Part shown: positions 35,478-44,618 of the stretch, in pieces
How the letters are laid out: every line of letters starts with the position of its first letter
Numbering within the stretch: the stretch's first letter is position 1
Source: CAVQRC01 sp963715045
Lineage (GTDB): Bacteria > Planctomycetota > Planctomycetia > Pirellulales > Lacipirellulaceae
DNA length: 64,000 bases
NCBI GenBank assembly: GCA_963715045.1
Contig: CAVQRC010000008.1
Coordinates: forward strand, 62,001-126,000
Direction: 5' to 3'
Notes under the pieces: generated by a model
Database searches by the model: none
What the model was told of the DNA's origin: nothing
Seen by the model: the letters and a program-made list of their open reading frames with translations, nothing else
Translations under genes and position numbers: made by a program

Positions 35478-36470
35478 CTAAAGCGGTTCGGCGACTGCTT
35501 CGCCGCCATTGATCGTGCCGTACGCCTGATAGATTTCCAGGTCGACCGAGTCGGACAACCCCAGGACCGAGCCGTCACCGACCGCGAAATAGCTGATCGA
35601 CGTGTGGTAACTGCCCATCGGCAGATGGTTGAACACCACGCCGTCCGAGTTGCGTTCCACCAGCAGGTTCGGGGGAAACTCGATGATCTTGAACTGATAA
35701 CTGCCGAAATTGCCGTCGTACTGTCCAGTGTCGGCGACGATCCAGGGACGGACGTTGCCGGGGTGTTCCTGGTGCCCGCCCCGGGCGAAATCGCGATGCA
35801 CGAACTCTCCCATGACCAGCGTCTTGCTGAGGCCGTCTTCAAACTCGCGCAGGCTCCGTTCGATCCTGAGGCCGAAGGGGCCGTTCTGGGGAAGATCGCC
35901 GAAACCGGAGCGGATGACCGTTTCGAGCCCTGCGCGAGTGAATGCGCCGCCGACCCCCTGGTAAGTCGAGAGCGCTCCGAGCTGATAGGGCAGCGCGTCG
36001 TAAACCACAGGTTCTTCGGGGAATGCCGGGCAGAGATAGGCGTCGACCCGTTGGAAGCGGACGGGATTCGCTTGCGGTGAGGGATTCGTGTGCGTGGTCG
36101 CGGTCAGGTCGATTTGATCGAAGATGGCCGTCTCTTCGAGATACGGCAGCAGCCGGGCAAACAGACCCGGCAGATTGTCGCCCGGATTGGACTCGGGGAA
36201 GCGATCCTGTTGGGCACTGGCGTGATTCTGCAGGGCGAGCCCGATCTGTTTGAGCTTGTTTTGACACTGCGTGCGGCGGGCTGCTTCGCGGGCCGACTGG
36301 ACGGCGGGCAGCAACAGGGCGACCAGGATGCCGATGATCGCAATTACGACCAGCAGCTCGACGAGCGTAAAACCGTGCCGGGGCCTGCGGCGGCGGTCCT
36401 CATGCTGCCAGTAACTGTGGCGACCGATCCGGCCGCGTATTGTGGAAGCTGTCCGACGCATGAATACCAC
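35478..36470 (-). CDS. DUF1559 prepilin-type protein
   Basis: 330 residues. After a basic leader, RHGFTLVELLVVIAIIGILV is a type IV prepilin signal (G-F-T-L-V-E with the +5 Glu), cleaved and methylated by a prepilin peptidase, followed by ALLLPAVQSAREAARRTQCQ and NKLKQIGLALQNHASAQQD, the hallmark of the planctomycete DUF1559 (SBP_bac_10) family. The C-terminus contains VGDGSVLGLSDSVD, matching the family's typical C-terminal 'DGS' motif. Members are numerous in planctomycetes and presumably form pseudopili or fibres; the individual role is unknown. A downstream lipoprotein gene is likely in the same operon. Confidence 0.93.
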   Translation of the reverse strand: MVFMRRTASTIRGRIGRHSYWQHEDRRRRPRHGFTLVELLVVIAIIGILVALLLPAVQSAREAARRTQCQNKLKQIGLALQNHASAQQDRFPESNPGDNLPGLFARLLPYLEETAIFDQIDLTATTHTNPSPQANPVRFQRVDAYLCPAFPEEPVVYDALPYQLGALSTYQGVGGAFTRAGLETVIRSGFGDLPQNGPFGLRIERSLREFEDGLSKTLVMGEFVHRDFARGGHQEHPGNVRPWIVADTGQYDGNFGSYQFKIIEFPPNLLVERNSDGVVFNHLPMGSYHTSISYFAVGDGSVLGLSDSVDLEIYQAYGTINGGEAVAEPL

Positions 36471-36775
36471 GCCTGGAGACGAATGAGCGAGCTGTCTGGA
36501 GTGGGCCCGAGGCGATTCATGCTATCCGGCGGCGGGCGGAACGACAACGGATGGTCTCGGTGACCGGGCTGGCAGAACGCCGCGATGCGGGAACGCGATG
36601 CCCGCGTCGAGTCGAGATGCCCGGGCAATGATGGCGAGTCGTTCAGGACCCTCGGCAAAGACTCCCCGCTTGTTGTCAGCTCTCGACCAGACGACTAATC
36701 TGAATGCCCGTCAACGACGCTTGAATCCCGTTCTTGGAGCGAAATCGAAGATGAAGTCTGGCAAGACATTCTGCT
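36471..36775. other. Divergent intergenic region
   Basis: About 300 bp between the DUF1559 gene (minus) and the oxidoreductase (plus). No gene or repeat recognised. An ATG at 36751 (MKSGKTF) runs out of frame with the oxidoreductase and may be its real start if a base is missing at about 36775. Confidence 0.4.
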
Positions 36776-38099
36776 GTGAGTCGTCGCCGATTCCTGGGGC
36801 AGTCCGCCGCCGTAACGGGGGCCGCGGCCGTGCCCTATTACTTTGCTTCACCCCAAGCCCTGGCGAACACCGCGGCGACCGACCGACCGCAGATCGGCTG
36901 CATCGGTGTCGGTTCGATGGGCAGCGGCGATGCCAAAGCTCATGCTCGGTTCGGCGACATCGTGGCGGTTTGCGACGTCGACTCACGGCATGCCGAGCGG
37001 GCCAGGAACGACGGGGCGATCGGAAAGGGCAAAGCGGACGTTTACGGCGATTACCGTCGGGTGCTCGAGCGGCCAGATATCGACGTCGTCAGCGTGGTGA
37101 CGCCCGACCACTGGCACGTGAAGATCGCCGATCGAGGCCCTCGAGGCCGGCAAGCACGTGTTTTGCCAGAAGCCGCTGACCCTCACGCTGGAAGAGAATC
37201 AATTGATTCGCAACGCGTGCCGGAAACACAAGGATCTCGTGTTTCTCGTCGGCACCCAGCAGCGAAGCAGCCGCGACCGATTCCTGCGGGCGATCAACAT
37301 GGTCCAGACAGGGCTGCTGGGAGAGATCAAGAAGGTCACCGTGGGGATCAACGGATCGCCGACCGGGGGACCGTTTGCCAAGGTCAAACCGCCGGCCGAA
37401 CTCGACTGGAACATGTGGCTGGGCCAGGCGCCGCTCGTCGATTACATCCAGAAGCGGTGCCACTATGAGTTTCGCTGGTGGTACGAATATTCGGGCGGCA
37501 AGTTCACGGACTGGGGCGCCCATCACGTCGACATCGCGACCTGGGCCCTGGAGCAGGACCAGCAAGGCCAGGGTCCGATCAAGATCAACGGCATCGATGC
37601 CCACCACCCGGTCGAGTTCAAGAATGGCTATCCCACCGTTGACGACTGCTACAACACCTCTCATGACTTCGGGATCGTGTGCACCTTCGACAATGGCATC
37701 GAGATGGTTATCGACAGTCGGAGCGATAACGGCGTGCTGTTCGAGGGAAGCGAGGGCCGTATCTTCGTGAGTCGCGGAAAGATCACCGGCAAACCGATCG
37801 AAGAGAAATGGGACGACGGCAAGTACACCCAGGAGGATGTCGAGCGGCTGTACAAGGGTAAACCTTTCGAAGGCCACAAAGACAACTTCTACCGCTGCAT
37901 TCGCGAGGGTGGACTTCCCGTCTCCGACGTCTTCACCCACGTGCAGGCGATGAACACCTGCCACTTGGCCGCAATCGCGGCCAGGCTCGGGAGGATCATC
38001 GAGTGGGATCCCGTCGCGGAACAAATCGTCGGCGACTCCGAAGCCGCTGCCTTCTTCGCCCGCACCCCGCGAGAGGGATTCGAGATTCCACGGGTGTGA
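36776..38099 (+). CDS. Gfo/Idh/MocA family oxidoreductase with Tat-like signal, one frameshift
   Basis: Exported sugar dehydrogenase-like protein. VSRRRFLGQSAAVTGAAAVP is a twin-arginine signal, followed by IGCIGVGSMGSGDAKAHARF, a Rossmann fold. A one-base insertion near 37135 separates HWHVKIA from IEALEAGKHVFCQKPLTLTL, which contains the catalytic KP. The C-terminal domain has GSPTGGPF, EFRWWYEYSGGKFTDWGAHH and a long insert before the final GFEIPRV, as in the 'Tat pathway signal containing' oxidoreductases that neighbour sulfatases in planctomycetes. The GTG at 36776 gives the Tat signal directly; an upstream ATG at 36751 is out of frame by one base. A 7-bp microsatellite begins 12 bp after the stop. 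Confidence 0.87.
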
Positions 38100-38110
38100 T
38101 TGAAGCAGGT

Positions 38111-38176
38111 GGAGGCTGGAGGCTGGAGGCTGGAGGCTGGAGGCTGGAGGCTGGAGGCTGGAGGCTGGAGGCTGGA
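38111..38176. repeat. Microsatellite, nine perfect GGAGGCT units
   Basis: Nine perfect 7-bp units from 38111 to 38173 plus a partial GGA. As 7 is not a multiple of 3, copy changes would shift any frame. Same unit as at 6005. It follows the oxidoreductase stop and precedes the convergent unknown gene. Confidence 0.95.
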
Positions 38177-38232
38177 TTACGGTCGCCAGCGACGAGATTG
38201 ACGATGTCCAGCCACCTTTTCCAGCACACACG

Positions 38233-38264
38233 AACCCACAAACCCACAAACCCACAAACCCACA
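38233..38264. repeat. Four AACCCACA 8-bp units
   Basis: Four perfect tandem copies of AACCCACA, followed by GAGTCCCACAGACC as a decayed continuation. The reverse strand reads TGTGGGTT, reminiscent of telomere-like or simple-repeat tracts, but this is more likely slippage. It lies 15 bp before the stop of the convergent unknown gene. Confidence 0.85.
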
Positions 38265-38278
38265 GAGTCCCACAGACC

Positions 38279-39367
38279 TCAATAATGCACGTACGTCTTG
38301 CGGTCTACGCCGACGTACCAATGTGCTTCGAACCACAGTTCGCTGGGCCGATCGGGTAATTCGAAGCACAGTATCGGATCAAATCGTCGCAGCATTTCGA
38401 ACTCGCGTCGAACGCTTCGTTTCAACGCCCGCTCGTTGGTTGTCGTCCCCTGGGCATGCGCCCGCTTCACGACCCGATCGATTTCATGACGGCTCGCGGG
38501 GGCGACGAATCCGCTTCCGGCGAGACTGTCTATCCGCATCTGGATCAGTACCGCATCGATCTGTTCGAGGGCCTGTTTCAGCAGGCGTGCCTCGTCCCGC
38601 AGGCCCAGTTGCCTGGCTCTTCGATAGAAATGTTCGGCCCGCTCGCGATGCAGTGACACGGCGTCGGCAGCCGCCCGACGCACACTCAACCGCTCCCGAT
38701 GCTCACGGTAGCGGTACCACGCGTGGCGGACTTTGCGGACGCAGGCTTTGGCGTGGTCACGGATGTCGTTCAGACGGTCTTCCGCGAATGCTGCCGATCG
38801 GAACAGCCAACCGTAAGCACGGCTGGCAAAAATGACGTTGTCGCGGTCGATCGCCGCGTCTTCGCGGAGGTCGCCTGCCGAGTAGAGCTCGGTGAATCCC
38901 CGATGGGTCGTGAATACGGGCTGGAGAAAGTAGAAGGTGGCTTCGGGAAACATCTCGAGCGCTTCGAGATGCCGCCATTGCACGCCGCGGGGCGGGTTCT
39001 CGGGAATCTGGGAGGGGTTGATCGCGTAGTCGAAAACAACGTCTCCGGCGGGGAGGAAGAAAGAGGGCTGTTCGAGCCGAATCAACTGAAACGACTGGAA
39101 GCATTCGGGATTCGCCGCAAGGCAGCGGCCCCAGGCTTGCATGGCGGTCGTCGCTTCACCGCGGTGCCGGGCCATCCAGGACACCAGCTTTCCCGACATC
39201 CCGGGCCGGACGACGGGGATGGCATCGCTCCAGGTACCGAGCCTGGCGAAGGGACGCGTCTGCACGAGACGCTGACCGACCTGCTCTGGCTCCAGTGACA
39301 ACGGTTGCCGCGCAAGTGCCGGGGCGATCGCTTCAGAAACTACGGGCTCACTCGATAGCGTAGCCAT
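38279..39367 (-). CDS. Hypothetical protein, 362 residues, not recognised
   Basis: I do not recognise this family. The ATG at 39367 (MATLSSEPVVSEAIAPALA) is the likely start, because upstream residues come from repeat-like DNA. No signal peptide or membrane helix is visible, so it is probably cytoplasmic. The first ~190 residues are mixed, with FQSFQLIRLEQPSFFLPAGD and LEALEMFPEATFYFLQPVFT; the middle (about 190-300) is a long charged helix-rich region full of Arg (KACVRKVRHAWYRYREHRER, RRAAADAVSLHRERAEHFYR), possibly a coiled coil; the end is RSVRREFEMLRRFDPILCFE to DRKTYVHY. Codon use and the full-length open frame make it a convincing gene. It is flanked by a microsatellite and the 128-bp array. 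Confidence 0.75.
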   Translation of the reverse strand: MATLSSEPVVSEAIAPALARQPLSLEPEQVGQRLVQTRPFARLGTWSDAIPVVRPGMSGKLVSWMARHRGEATTAMQAWGRCLAANPECFQSFQLIRLEQPSFFLPAGDVVFDYAINPSQIPENPPRGVQWRHLEALEMFPEATFYFLQPVFTTHRGFTELYSAGDLREDAAIDRDNVIFASRAYGWLFRSAAFAEDRLNDIRDHAKACVRKVRHAWYRYREHRERLSVRRAAADAVSLHRERAEHFYRRARQLGLRDEARLLKQALEQIDAVLIQMRIDSLAGSGFVAPASRHEIDRVVKRAHAQGTTTNERALKRSVRREFEMLRRFDPILCFELPDRPSELWFEAHWYVGVDRKTYVHY

Positions 39368-39492
39368 GACTCTTCTCCTCTGTACTCTGTTCCGAGAGTC
39401 CCGCTGCGAATGCGGCGGGGAGAAGCCACAAGAGGACTGTTTTCGAGTGACAATGTCAAGTTTGACCAGAAGTTGAGAAAGAGCCGCACCCC

Positions 39493-40195
39493 GTAGGCGG
39501 GGCACTCCGTGACCCGAACCAGAGCAGCGGCCACAACCCATCGTCGCCCGGAACCCGCGGCCGCCAAGATGATCGCGCCGGCGGTGGCTCAACATCCCCG
39601 CCACAGAGTGTCGGGACTACGTAGCCGGGTCACTCCGTGACCCGGACCAGAACAGCGGCCACAACCCATCGTCGCCCGGAACCCGCGGCCGCCAAGATGA
39701 TCGCGCCGGCGGTGGCTCAACATCCCCGCCACAGAGTGTCGGGACTACGTAGCCGGGGCACTCCGTGACCCGGACCAGAGCAGCGGCCACAACCCATCGT
39801 CGCTCGGAACCCGCGGCCGCCGGGATGATCGCGCCGGCGGTGACTCAACATCCCCGCCACAGAGTGTCGGGACTACGTAGCCGGGGCACTCCGTGACCCG
39901 GACCAGAACAGCGTGCCGCAACCGCATCCGTCGCTCGGAACCCGCGGCCGCCAAGATGATCGCGCCGGCGGTAGCTCAACATCTCCGTTACAGAATGTCG
40001 GGACTACGTAGCCGGGGCACTCCGTGACCCGGACCAGAACAGCGGCCACAACCCATCGTCGCCCGGAACCCGCGGCCGCCAAGATGTCGCGCGGCATCCC
40101 GTCGCCCGGACGGGACCGGCCGGGCGGCCCGGCCGAGCGGGCAGATGATCGCGCCGGCGGTGGCTCAACATCCCCGCCACGGAATGTCGGGACTA
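39493..40195. repeat. Tandem array of five 128-bp units; last unit carries a 60-bp insertion
   Basis: Units start at 39493, 39621, 39749, 39877 and 40008 (periods 128, 128, 128, 131). Each reads GTAGCCGGGGCACTCCGTGA, CCCGGACCAGA, ACCCATCGTCGC, AACCCGCGGCCGCC, GATCGCGCCGGCGG and ends CAGAGTGTCGGGACTAC. The fifth copy holds about 60 bp of GC-rich sequence (CGGGACCGGCCGGGCGGCCC) before GATGATCGCG. It lies between the unknown gene and the amidohydrolase (both minus strand). The opening 25-mer recurs alone at 12977. Confidence 0.93.
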
Positions 40196-40211
40196 CATGT
40201 ATCGCCCAGGT

Positions 40212-41920
40212 TCAATGCGACGCTTCGTAAACGATCCGCCCGCCGACGCAGGTCTTTAGCACACGCACGTTGGCGATCTCGCGGAGATCGATGCGGGTGA
40301 TGTCGCGGTCGAGAATCACCAGGTCGGCGAGCATCCCCGGAGCCAGACGACCCTTGTTCTGTTCGTCGAAGGCGGCGAACGCGGCTGTGGTCGTATAGCA
40401 GCGGAGGGCTTCTTCGACCGTAATCCGCTCGGCCGGCACCCATCCGCCAGGGTGCTTTCCGTCAAGCGTACGGCGGGTGACCGCGGCAAAAATCCCCGCC
40501 AACGGGTCTGCCGGAGCCACGAACCAGTCGCTGCCAAACGCCACCTTCACCCGTCGATCCAGCAAAGAGCGAAAGGCGTACGTCGTTCGCGCCCGCACCG
40601 GGCCGATCACGGCTTCCGCCCAGCGGCCGTCGTCGATGGCGTGATACGGCTGCATGCTCGCCAACACGCCCAGCAGAGCGAATCGATCCAGATCGGTCGG
40701 GGCAATGTGTTGTGCGTGCTCAATCCGAAAGCGGCGATCACGAGGGCCGTTCTCGGCCGCCACCCGCTCGAATACGTCAAGCTGGTTGCGATTGGCACGA
40801 TCCCCGATCGCATGCACCATCACCTGCAGGCCGGCTCGATCCGCATCGCGAACCCACTCGTACAACTGCTCGGTCGAGTTGACGAGCAGGCCTCGGTCTT
40901 GCGGCGTGTCGGAGAACGGTTCCAGCATGGCGGCTGTGTGGGATCCGAGCGAGCCGTCAACGAAGCCTTTCAGCCCGCCCGTCCGAAGCCAGACATCGTC
41001 GTCGTCACGGGCCGCGCGGTCAGCGGCGAGTCGCTTCCACGTCGACAGAGGTACCGCAGCGTAGATCCGTGTCGAGAGCTTTCCGGCGGCGCGGGCCCGG
41101 CGAAAGACGGCCAGATCGCCCCACGTGCCCATGTGATGCACCGAGGTGACCCCGCACGACGCGAAGTACTTCATCGCTGCGGCAAGGGCCCGATCGAGTT
41201 GGGCTGCCGTCGGTTCGGGAACGGCGTTCGCGATGAGGTCCATCGCATTGTCTTTGAAGATTCCACTTGGCGTGCCGTCGGCTTCACGGACGATCGTGCC
41301 ACCGGGAACATCGGGTGTGTCCCGCGACACGCCGGCGGCGCGGAGCGCCGCTGAATTGGCAAGTGCCATGTGCCCGTCAAGACGCTGGATCCACACCGGC
41401 TGGTCGTCGGTGACCCCATCAATCCAATGCCGCGTCGGCAGTTCGCCGCCCCACAGGCTGTGGTCCCAGTTGCCGCGGAGGATCCACTCGCCGGCGCAAC
41501 CTTCCGCGCAAAGGCACCAATTCGCCGCACGAACTCCTCCCGCGAGTCGGCGTCGCGAAGCTCGACTGCTGCCAGCCCCATCCCGCCATCAATCACGTGG
41601 ACATGACTATCGATGAAACCGGGAACGATCAGCGTGCCGTCGGGCGCAGCGATCTGATGCGTCGTTTCCCCTTTGAGGGCACAGACGTCAGCCAGCTCTC
41701 CGACTGCCACGATCCGCGTATCGCGAATCGCCAAGGCTTCCGCCCAGGGACGCTCGTCATCGGCCGTCCAGATACGACCGGTCACGATCAATTCCGCCGG
41801 TAGTTCGGCGACGACCGGGGAGGATATCAGGCAGATTGCCGCAGCCAGGCCCCAACAAAGCCAGCCGCGTAGAACAGCCACGAAGCCCACACGTTCTCGG
41901 TCAGCGGATGTCACTCTCAT
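40212..41920 (-). CDS. Exported amidohydrolase (YtcJ-like, amidohydrolase 3), one frameshift
   Basis: Metal-dependent hydrolase. From ATG 41920 the signal GWLCWGLAAAICLISSPVVA is followed by TGRIWTADDERPWAEALAIR and VPGFIDSHVHVIDGG (HxH metal site). A one-base shift near 41500 lies between FARKVAP and EWILRGNWDHSLWGGELPTR. The rest has DDQPVWIQRLDGHMALANSA, GVTSVHHMGTWGDL, LKGFVDGSLGSHTAAM, VMVHAIGDRANRNQLDVFE (His), FRIEHAQHIAP (His) and VAFGSDWFVAPADPL (catalytic Asp), exactly the order of the YtcJ family. Substrate unknown; N-acyl or carbamoyl compounds are typical. The start overlaps the preceding DUF1559 gene by 20 nt, so they may be cotranscribed. Confidence 0.87.
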
Positions 41921-42908
41921 CGATGACTTCACCGTCGATGCGGTTGCTGAGACGGCGATGGACATCGGGATCGATGTCATAGCTCATGCCGTGGACGCTG
42001 CCATCGCACAACGACACGTGCCAGCCGCTGGAATGGGCGCTTCCGAAACGAGTCGTCCCACTGACGACGCCCGTGTCGGCGTCGCGAGCCGGCGGATAGA
42101 GTCCGGAGCGGTAGTTGTCGTTATTGAAGCCCGTGCACCAGGTCTCGTTATCGCCCGGGTCGGTGCCCGTGAAATAGTAAGCCGGCAAAATGAACTTCTC
42201 GCCAATCAGATAGGTCTTGGATGTTCCGTCGACGATCTGCTGCATCCCGACTTCGCTCCGCTCGTGTGAAACTCCGGTCAGACCCGCGACACGTGCCGCG
42301 CTGTCACTCTCCCATCTCCACCGCGGATCCAATGCTTGCTCAAGCGAACTGGGGCCACCACTGAATTCGACGTACAGATGCCCCGAGTTGATCGCGTAGT
42401 CGCTGCGCCCGGCGATCGGTACCGTGTCGGAATTGACCAGATCATACCCGTACTGAAAGGTCGTCGTGTCGCGTCGACTGGGACAGTTAACCGTCGGCAA
42501 TGGCGACTGCACGACGATCGCCGCGCCGGCCCGCTGTTGGGTTGTAATGGTGTTCGGGTCGCCATCGGAACCTGACGAGTGAAACGCCGACTCTTCGATG
42601 TAGGGAAGCGTACTGAAGATCCAGCCGCCCGGTTGGTCTTTCCCGAAACCGCGATCAGGATCGCCCACCCAATGCCAGCCCCAACCGCCAGAGGGAAAGT
42701 GCCCCTGCGAGTCGAGGCAGTTGATTGCCCCGAGGGCGAACTGGCGAATGTTGTTCATGCACTGGTTGCGGCGAGCCGCTTCGCGGGCCGACTGCACGGC
42801 GGGGAGCAACAGGGCCACCAGGATTCCAATGATCGCGATGACGACGAGCAATTCGACAAGCGTAAAGGCCGGGTAGGAAACCCAATGGCGGGCGTGCTTG
42901 CGGGACAT
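41901..42908 (-). CDS. DUF1559 prepilin-type protein
   Basis: 335 residues. WVSYPAFTLVELLVVIAIIG is the prepilin signal, then LLLPAVQSAREAARRNQCMN. The middle has the family's large soluble domain, with GWGWHWVGDPDRGFGKDQPG and LPTVNCPSRRDTTTF, and the end carries SAHSSGWHVSLCDGSVHGMS (C-terminal DGS motif). The GWGW/DPDRGFG stretch is shared closely with the DUF1559 protein at 44619-45596, so the two are paralogues of one subtype. It lies downstream of the EF-hand lipoprotein gene (30-nt gap) and overlaps the amidohydrolase start. Confidence 0.92.
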   Translation of the reverse strand: MSRKHARHWVSYPAFTLVELLVVIAIIGILVALLLPAVQSAREAARRNQCMNNIRQFALGAINCLDSQGHFPSGGWGWHWVGDPDRGFGKDQPGGWIFSTLPYIEESAFHSSGSDGDPNTITTQQRAGAAIVVQSPLPTVNCPSRRDTTTFQYGYDLVNSDTVPIAGRSDYAINSGHLYVEFSGGPSSLEQALDPRWRWESDSAARVAGLTGVSHERSEVGMQQIVDGTSKTYLIGEKFILPAYYFTGTDPGDNETWCTGFNNDNYRSGLYPPARDADTGVVSGTTRFGSAHSSGWHVSLCDGSVHGMSYDIDPDVHRRLSNRIDGEVIDESDIR

Positions 42909-42938
42909 GATCTCTCCGTATTTAAAGATCGGTACGAA

Positions 42939-43637
42939 CTACCGTCGAATCTCGATGTGGAAGAATCCGGATCGCCGCCGCGCCAGGGCAGTGGGGCTGA
43001 CCTCGACACCGAGTTCTGTCTGCGTGTTGTACTTCTCGGGAATACTGACCTGATTCGAGGAGACTTCAATGCGGTACATGCCCGAATAGACGCCCGGAAT
43101 CGCCTGGGCACCGCTGGGTATCAAGCACATGCCAGCGGCATCGATCGTACCCTCGACAATCGACAGGCCGTCTGCCAGGAACGACTCGGGCACGAGTCGG
43201 ACCTTGCCACCCTCGAGTGGCTGTCCAAGGTAGAAAACTTCGCACGTGAAATCGGTATAGGGCCGGTCTTCGTCGAGGTAACCCTGCAGTCGCGCTTCGA
43301 GTTCACCACGGCTGAGCTTGCCGTCGCCGTCGGAATCGATGGTCGGCAGGCAGGCGGCAAGACCGGGGGTCGCAATGAATTCCGCATTCTCAAGGAAGCC
43401 ATCCTGATTGGCGTCCAATTCGGCGAATGCTTTCTGGGTCGCCGTCGGCGGATCGTAGCCGGGCCCATCCGGCCCGGATGCGTCGGAAAAACAGCCGGCC
43501 AGTCCGATCAGCAGCAACAGGAGCTTCGAGAAGGGGCGTCGCAGATGTCCGCGCGCGAGGCTCTGGTCGTGATGCGTGAACCAGGACTGGCGATGGTTGG
43601 GGGAAGCAATCGCCACGTGGAGTCGTTCGTTGAGCAT
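42939..43637 (-). CDS. EF-hand lipoprotein with carboxypeptidase-regulatory-like domain
   Basis: From ATG 43637 a ~40-residue polar leader precedes the signal KLLLLLIGLAGC (lipobox GLAGC); a shorter start nearer the signal is possible. Two calcium-binding EF-hand loops follow: DANQDGFLENAEF and DSDGDGKLSRGEL. The C-terminal half reads FYLGQPLEGGKVRLVPESFL, SIVEGTIDAAGMC and YRIEVSSNQVSIPEKYN, the same beta-sandwich class as the lipoprotein at 34972. It lies upstream of a DUF1559 gene and is divergent (194-bp gap) from a paralogue at 43832. Confidence 0.8.
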   Translation of the reverse strand: MLNERLHVAIASPNHRQSWFTHHDQSLARGHLRRPFSKLLLLLIGLAGCFSDASGPDGPGYDPPTATQKAFAELDANQDGFLENAEFIATPGLAACLPTIDSDGDGKLSRGELEARLQGYLDEDRPYTDFTCEVFYLGQPLEGGKVRLVPESFLADGLSIVEGTIDAAGMCLIPSGAQAIPGVYSGMYRIEVSSNQVSIPEKYNTQTELGVEVSPTALARRRSGFFHIEIRR

Positions 43638-43831
43638 TTCCAGCAGTTTGGAGCCGATGCACGGACGCCGGCAATGCATTAGGATCTGGCTGGGTGGAAA
43701 GATGGATCGAACGCCCAAGTCTAACCGTCTTCGGCCGATGTCTCCAGACATGGGTGATCCTGATCTGCTGGCCCCACATTGGCTGAGACGTGGTGCCGTA
43801 TTTCTTGCCGCTTGGGAAAGTGGTGATATTG

Positions 43832-44527
43832 ATGAGAATGCCGGAAAACACGCGTGCCGCGGTGTTTCATGGGATGCGGGGCAGCCCTGTTGGGCTCGAT
43901 CCGCGAAGTCTGAGCCTGGCCTGGTTGCTGTGGAGCGGGCTGCTGTGCCTTGGATGCGGTTCGACTCCCGCGGCGATCGAGGTGGTCGATGTCGATCCGG
44001 CGGCTGCCAGCGAAGGGGCGATTGCCGCGTACGATGTCAATGGCGACGGGCAACTCGATCCCTCGGAACTCGCAAAAGTGCCCGGCATCGCCAAGTACCG
44101 GGCGATTTACGACCGCGACGGTAATGGGCTGGTAAGCGAAGCCGAAATCCGAGAGCGACTCAAATCGTGGGCAGACCGCGGGCTGGGATTCCGTGAACTC
44201 ATCGTCTCGGTCCTGCTTGACGGTCGGCCGCTGGCAGGAGCGCGGGTCCAACTCGTGCCCGAGGCGTATCTGGGTGAGGGTGTCAAACCGGCTGAGGGAG
44301 AAACTGATGCCAGCGGAACCGCGTTGGTCGGTATTGCCGCCCAAGACATGCCCGTCCAACTTAAGGGACGACGCCTGATGGGCGTCACGGGCGGGACCTA
44401 CAAGATCCTGGTCACGCACGACGGCAAGCAGATCCCAGCTCGATACAACGCCGAAACGACACTTGGAGAGGAGATCGCCTATGACACGGTCGGATCGGGA
44501 ATCGCGTTGCGGCTTTCGAGCGACTAA
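43832..44527 (+). CDS. EF-hand exported protein, paralogue of the divergent neighbour
   Basis: 231 residues from ATG 43832; another ATG at 43874 is possible. The signal LSLAWLLWSGLLCLGCG ends in a weak lipobox. Two EF-hand loops, DVNGDGQLDPSEL and DRDGNGLVSEAEI, precede LIVSVLLDGRPLAGARVQLV, PEAYLGEGVKPAEGETDASG and YKILVTHDGKQIPARYNAET, closely parallel to the minus-strand neighbour (PLEGGKVRLVPESFL... IPEKYNTQTELGVEV). The two form a divergent paralogue pair with a shared upstream region. Convergent with a DUF1559 gene 92 bp away. Confidence 0.82.
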   Translation: MRMPENTRAAVFHGMRGSPVGLDPRSLSLAWLLWSGLLCLGCGSTPAAIEVVDVDPAAASEGAIAAYDVNGDGQLDPSELAKVPGIAKYRAIYDRDGNGLVSEAEIRERLKSWADRGLGFRELIVSVLLDGRPLAGARVQLVPEAYLGEGVKPAEGETDASGTALVGIAAQDMPVQLKGRRLMGVTGGTYKILVTHDGKQIPARYNAETTLGEEIAYDTVGSGIALRLSSD

Positions 44528-44618
44528 GAACCTACTCCGACAACCTCAACGAGCGTATCCCACGGCCCGGGGCACTCGGCAGCTGAAGCCGGTTTTCGGA
44601 TCGGCTCTAGAACGCGTG

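Noticed and set aside
39493..40195. CRISPR-like array
   Set aside because: Units are 128 bp, adjacent and nearly identical over their whole length; no short repeat with unique spacers and no cas genes.
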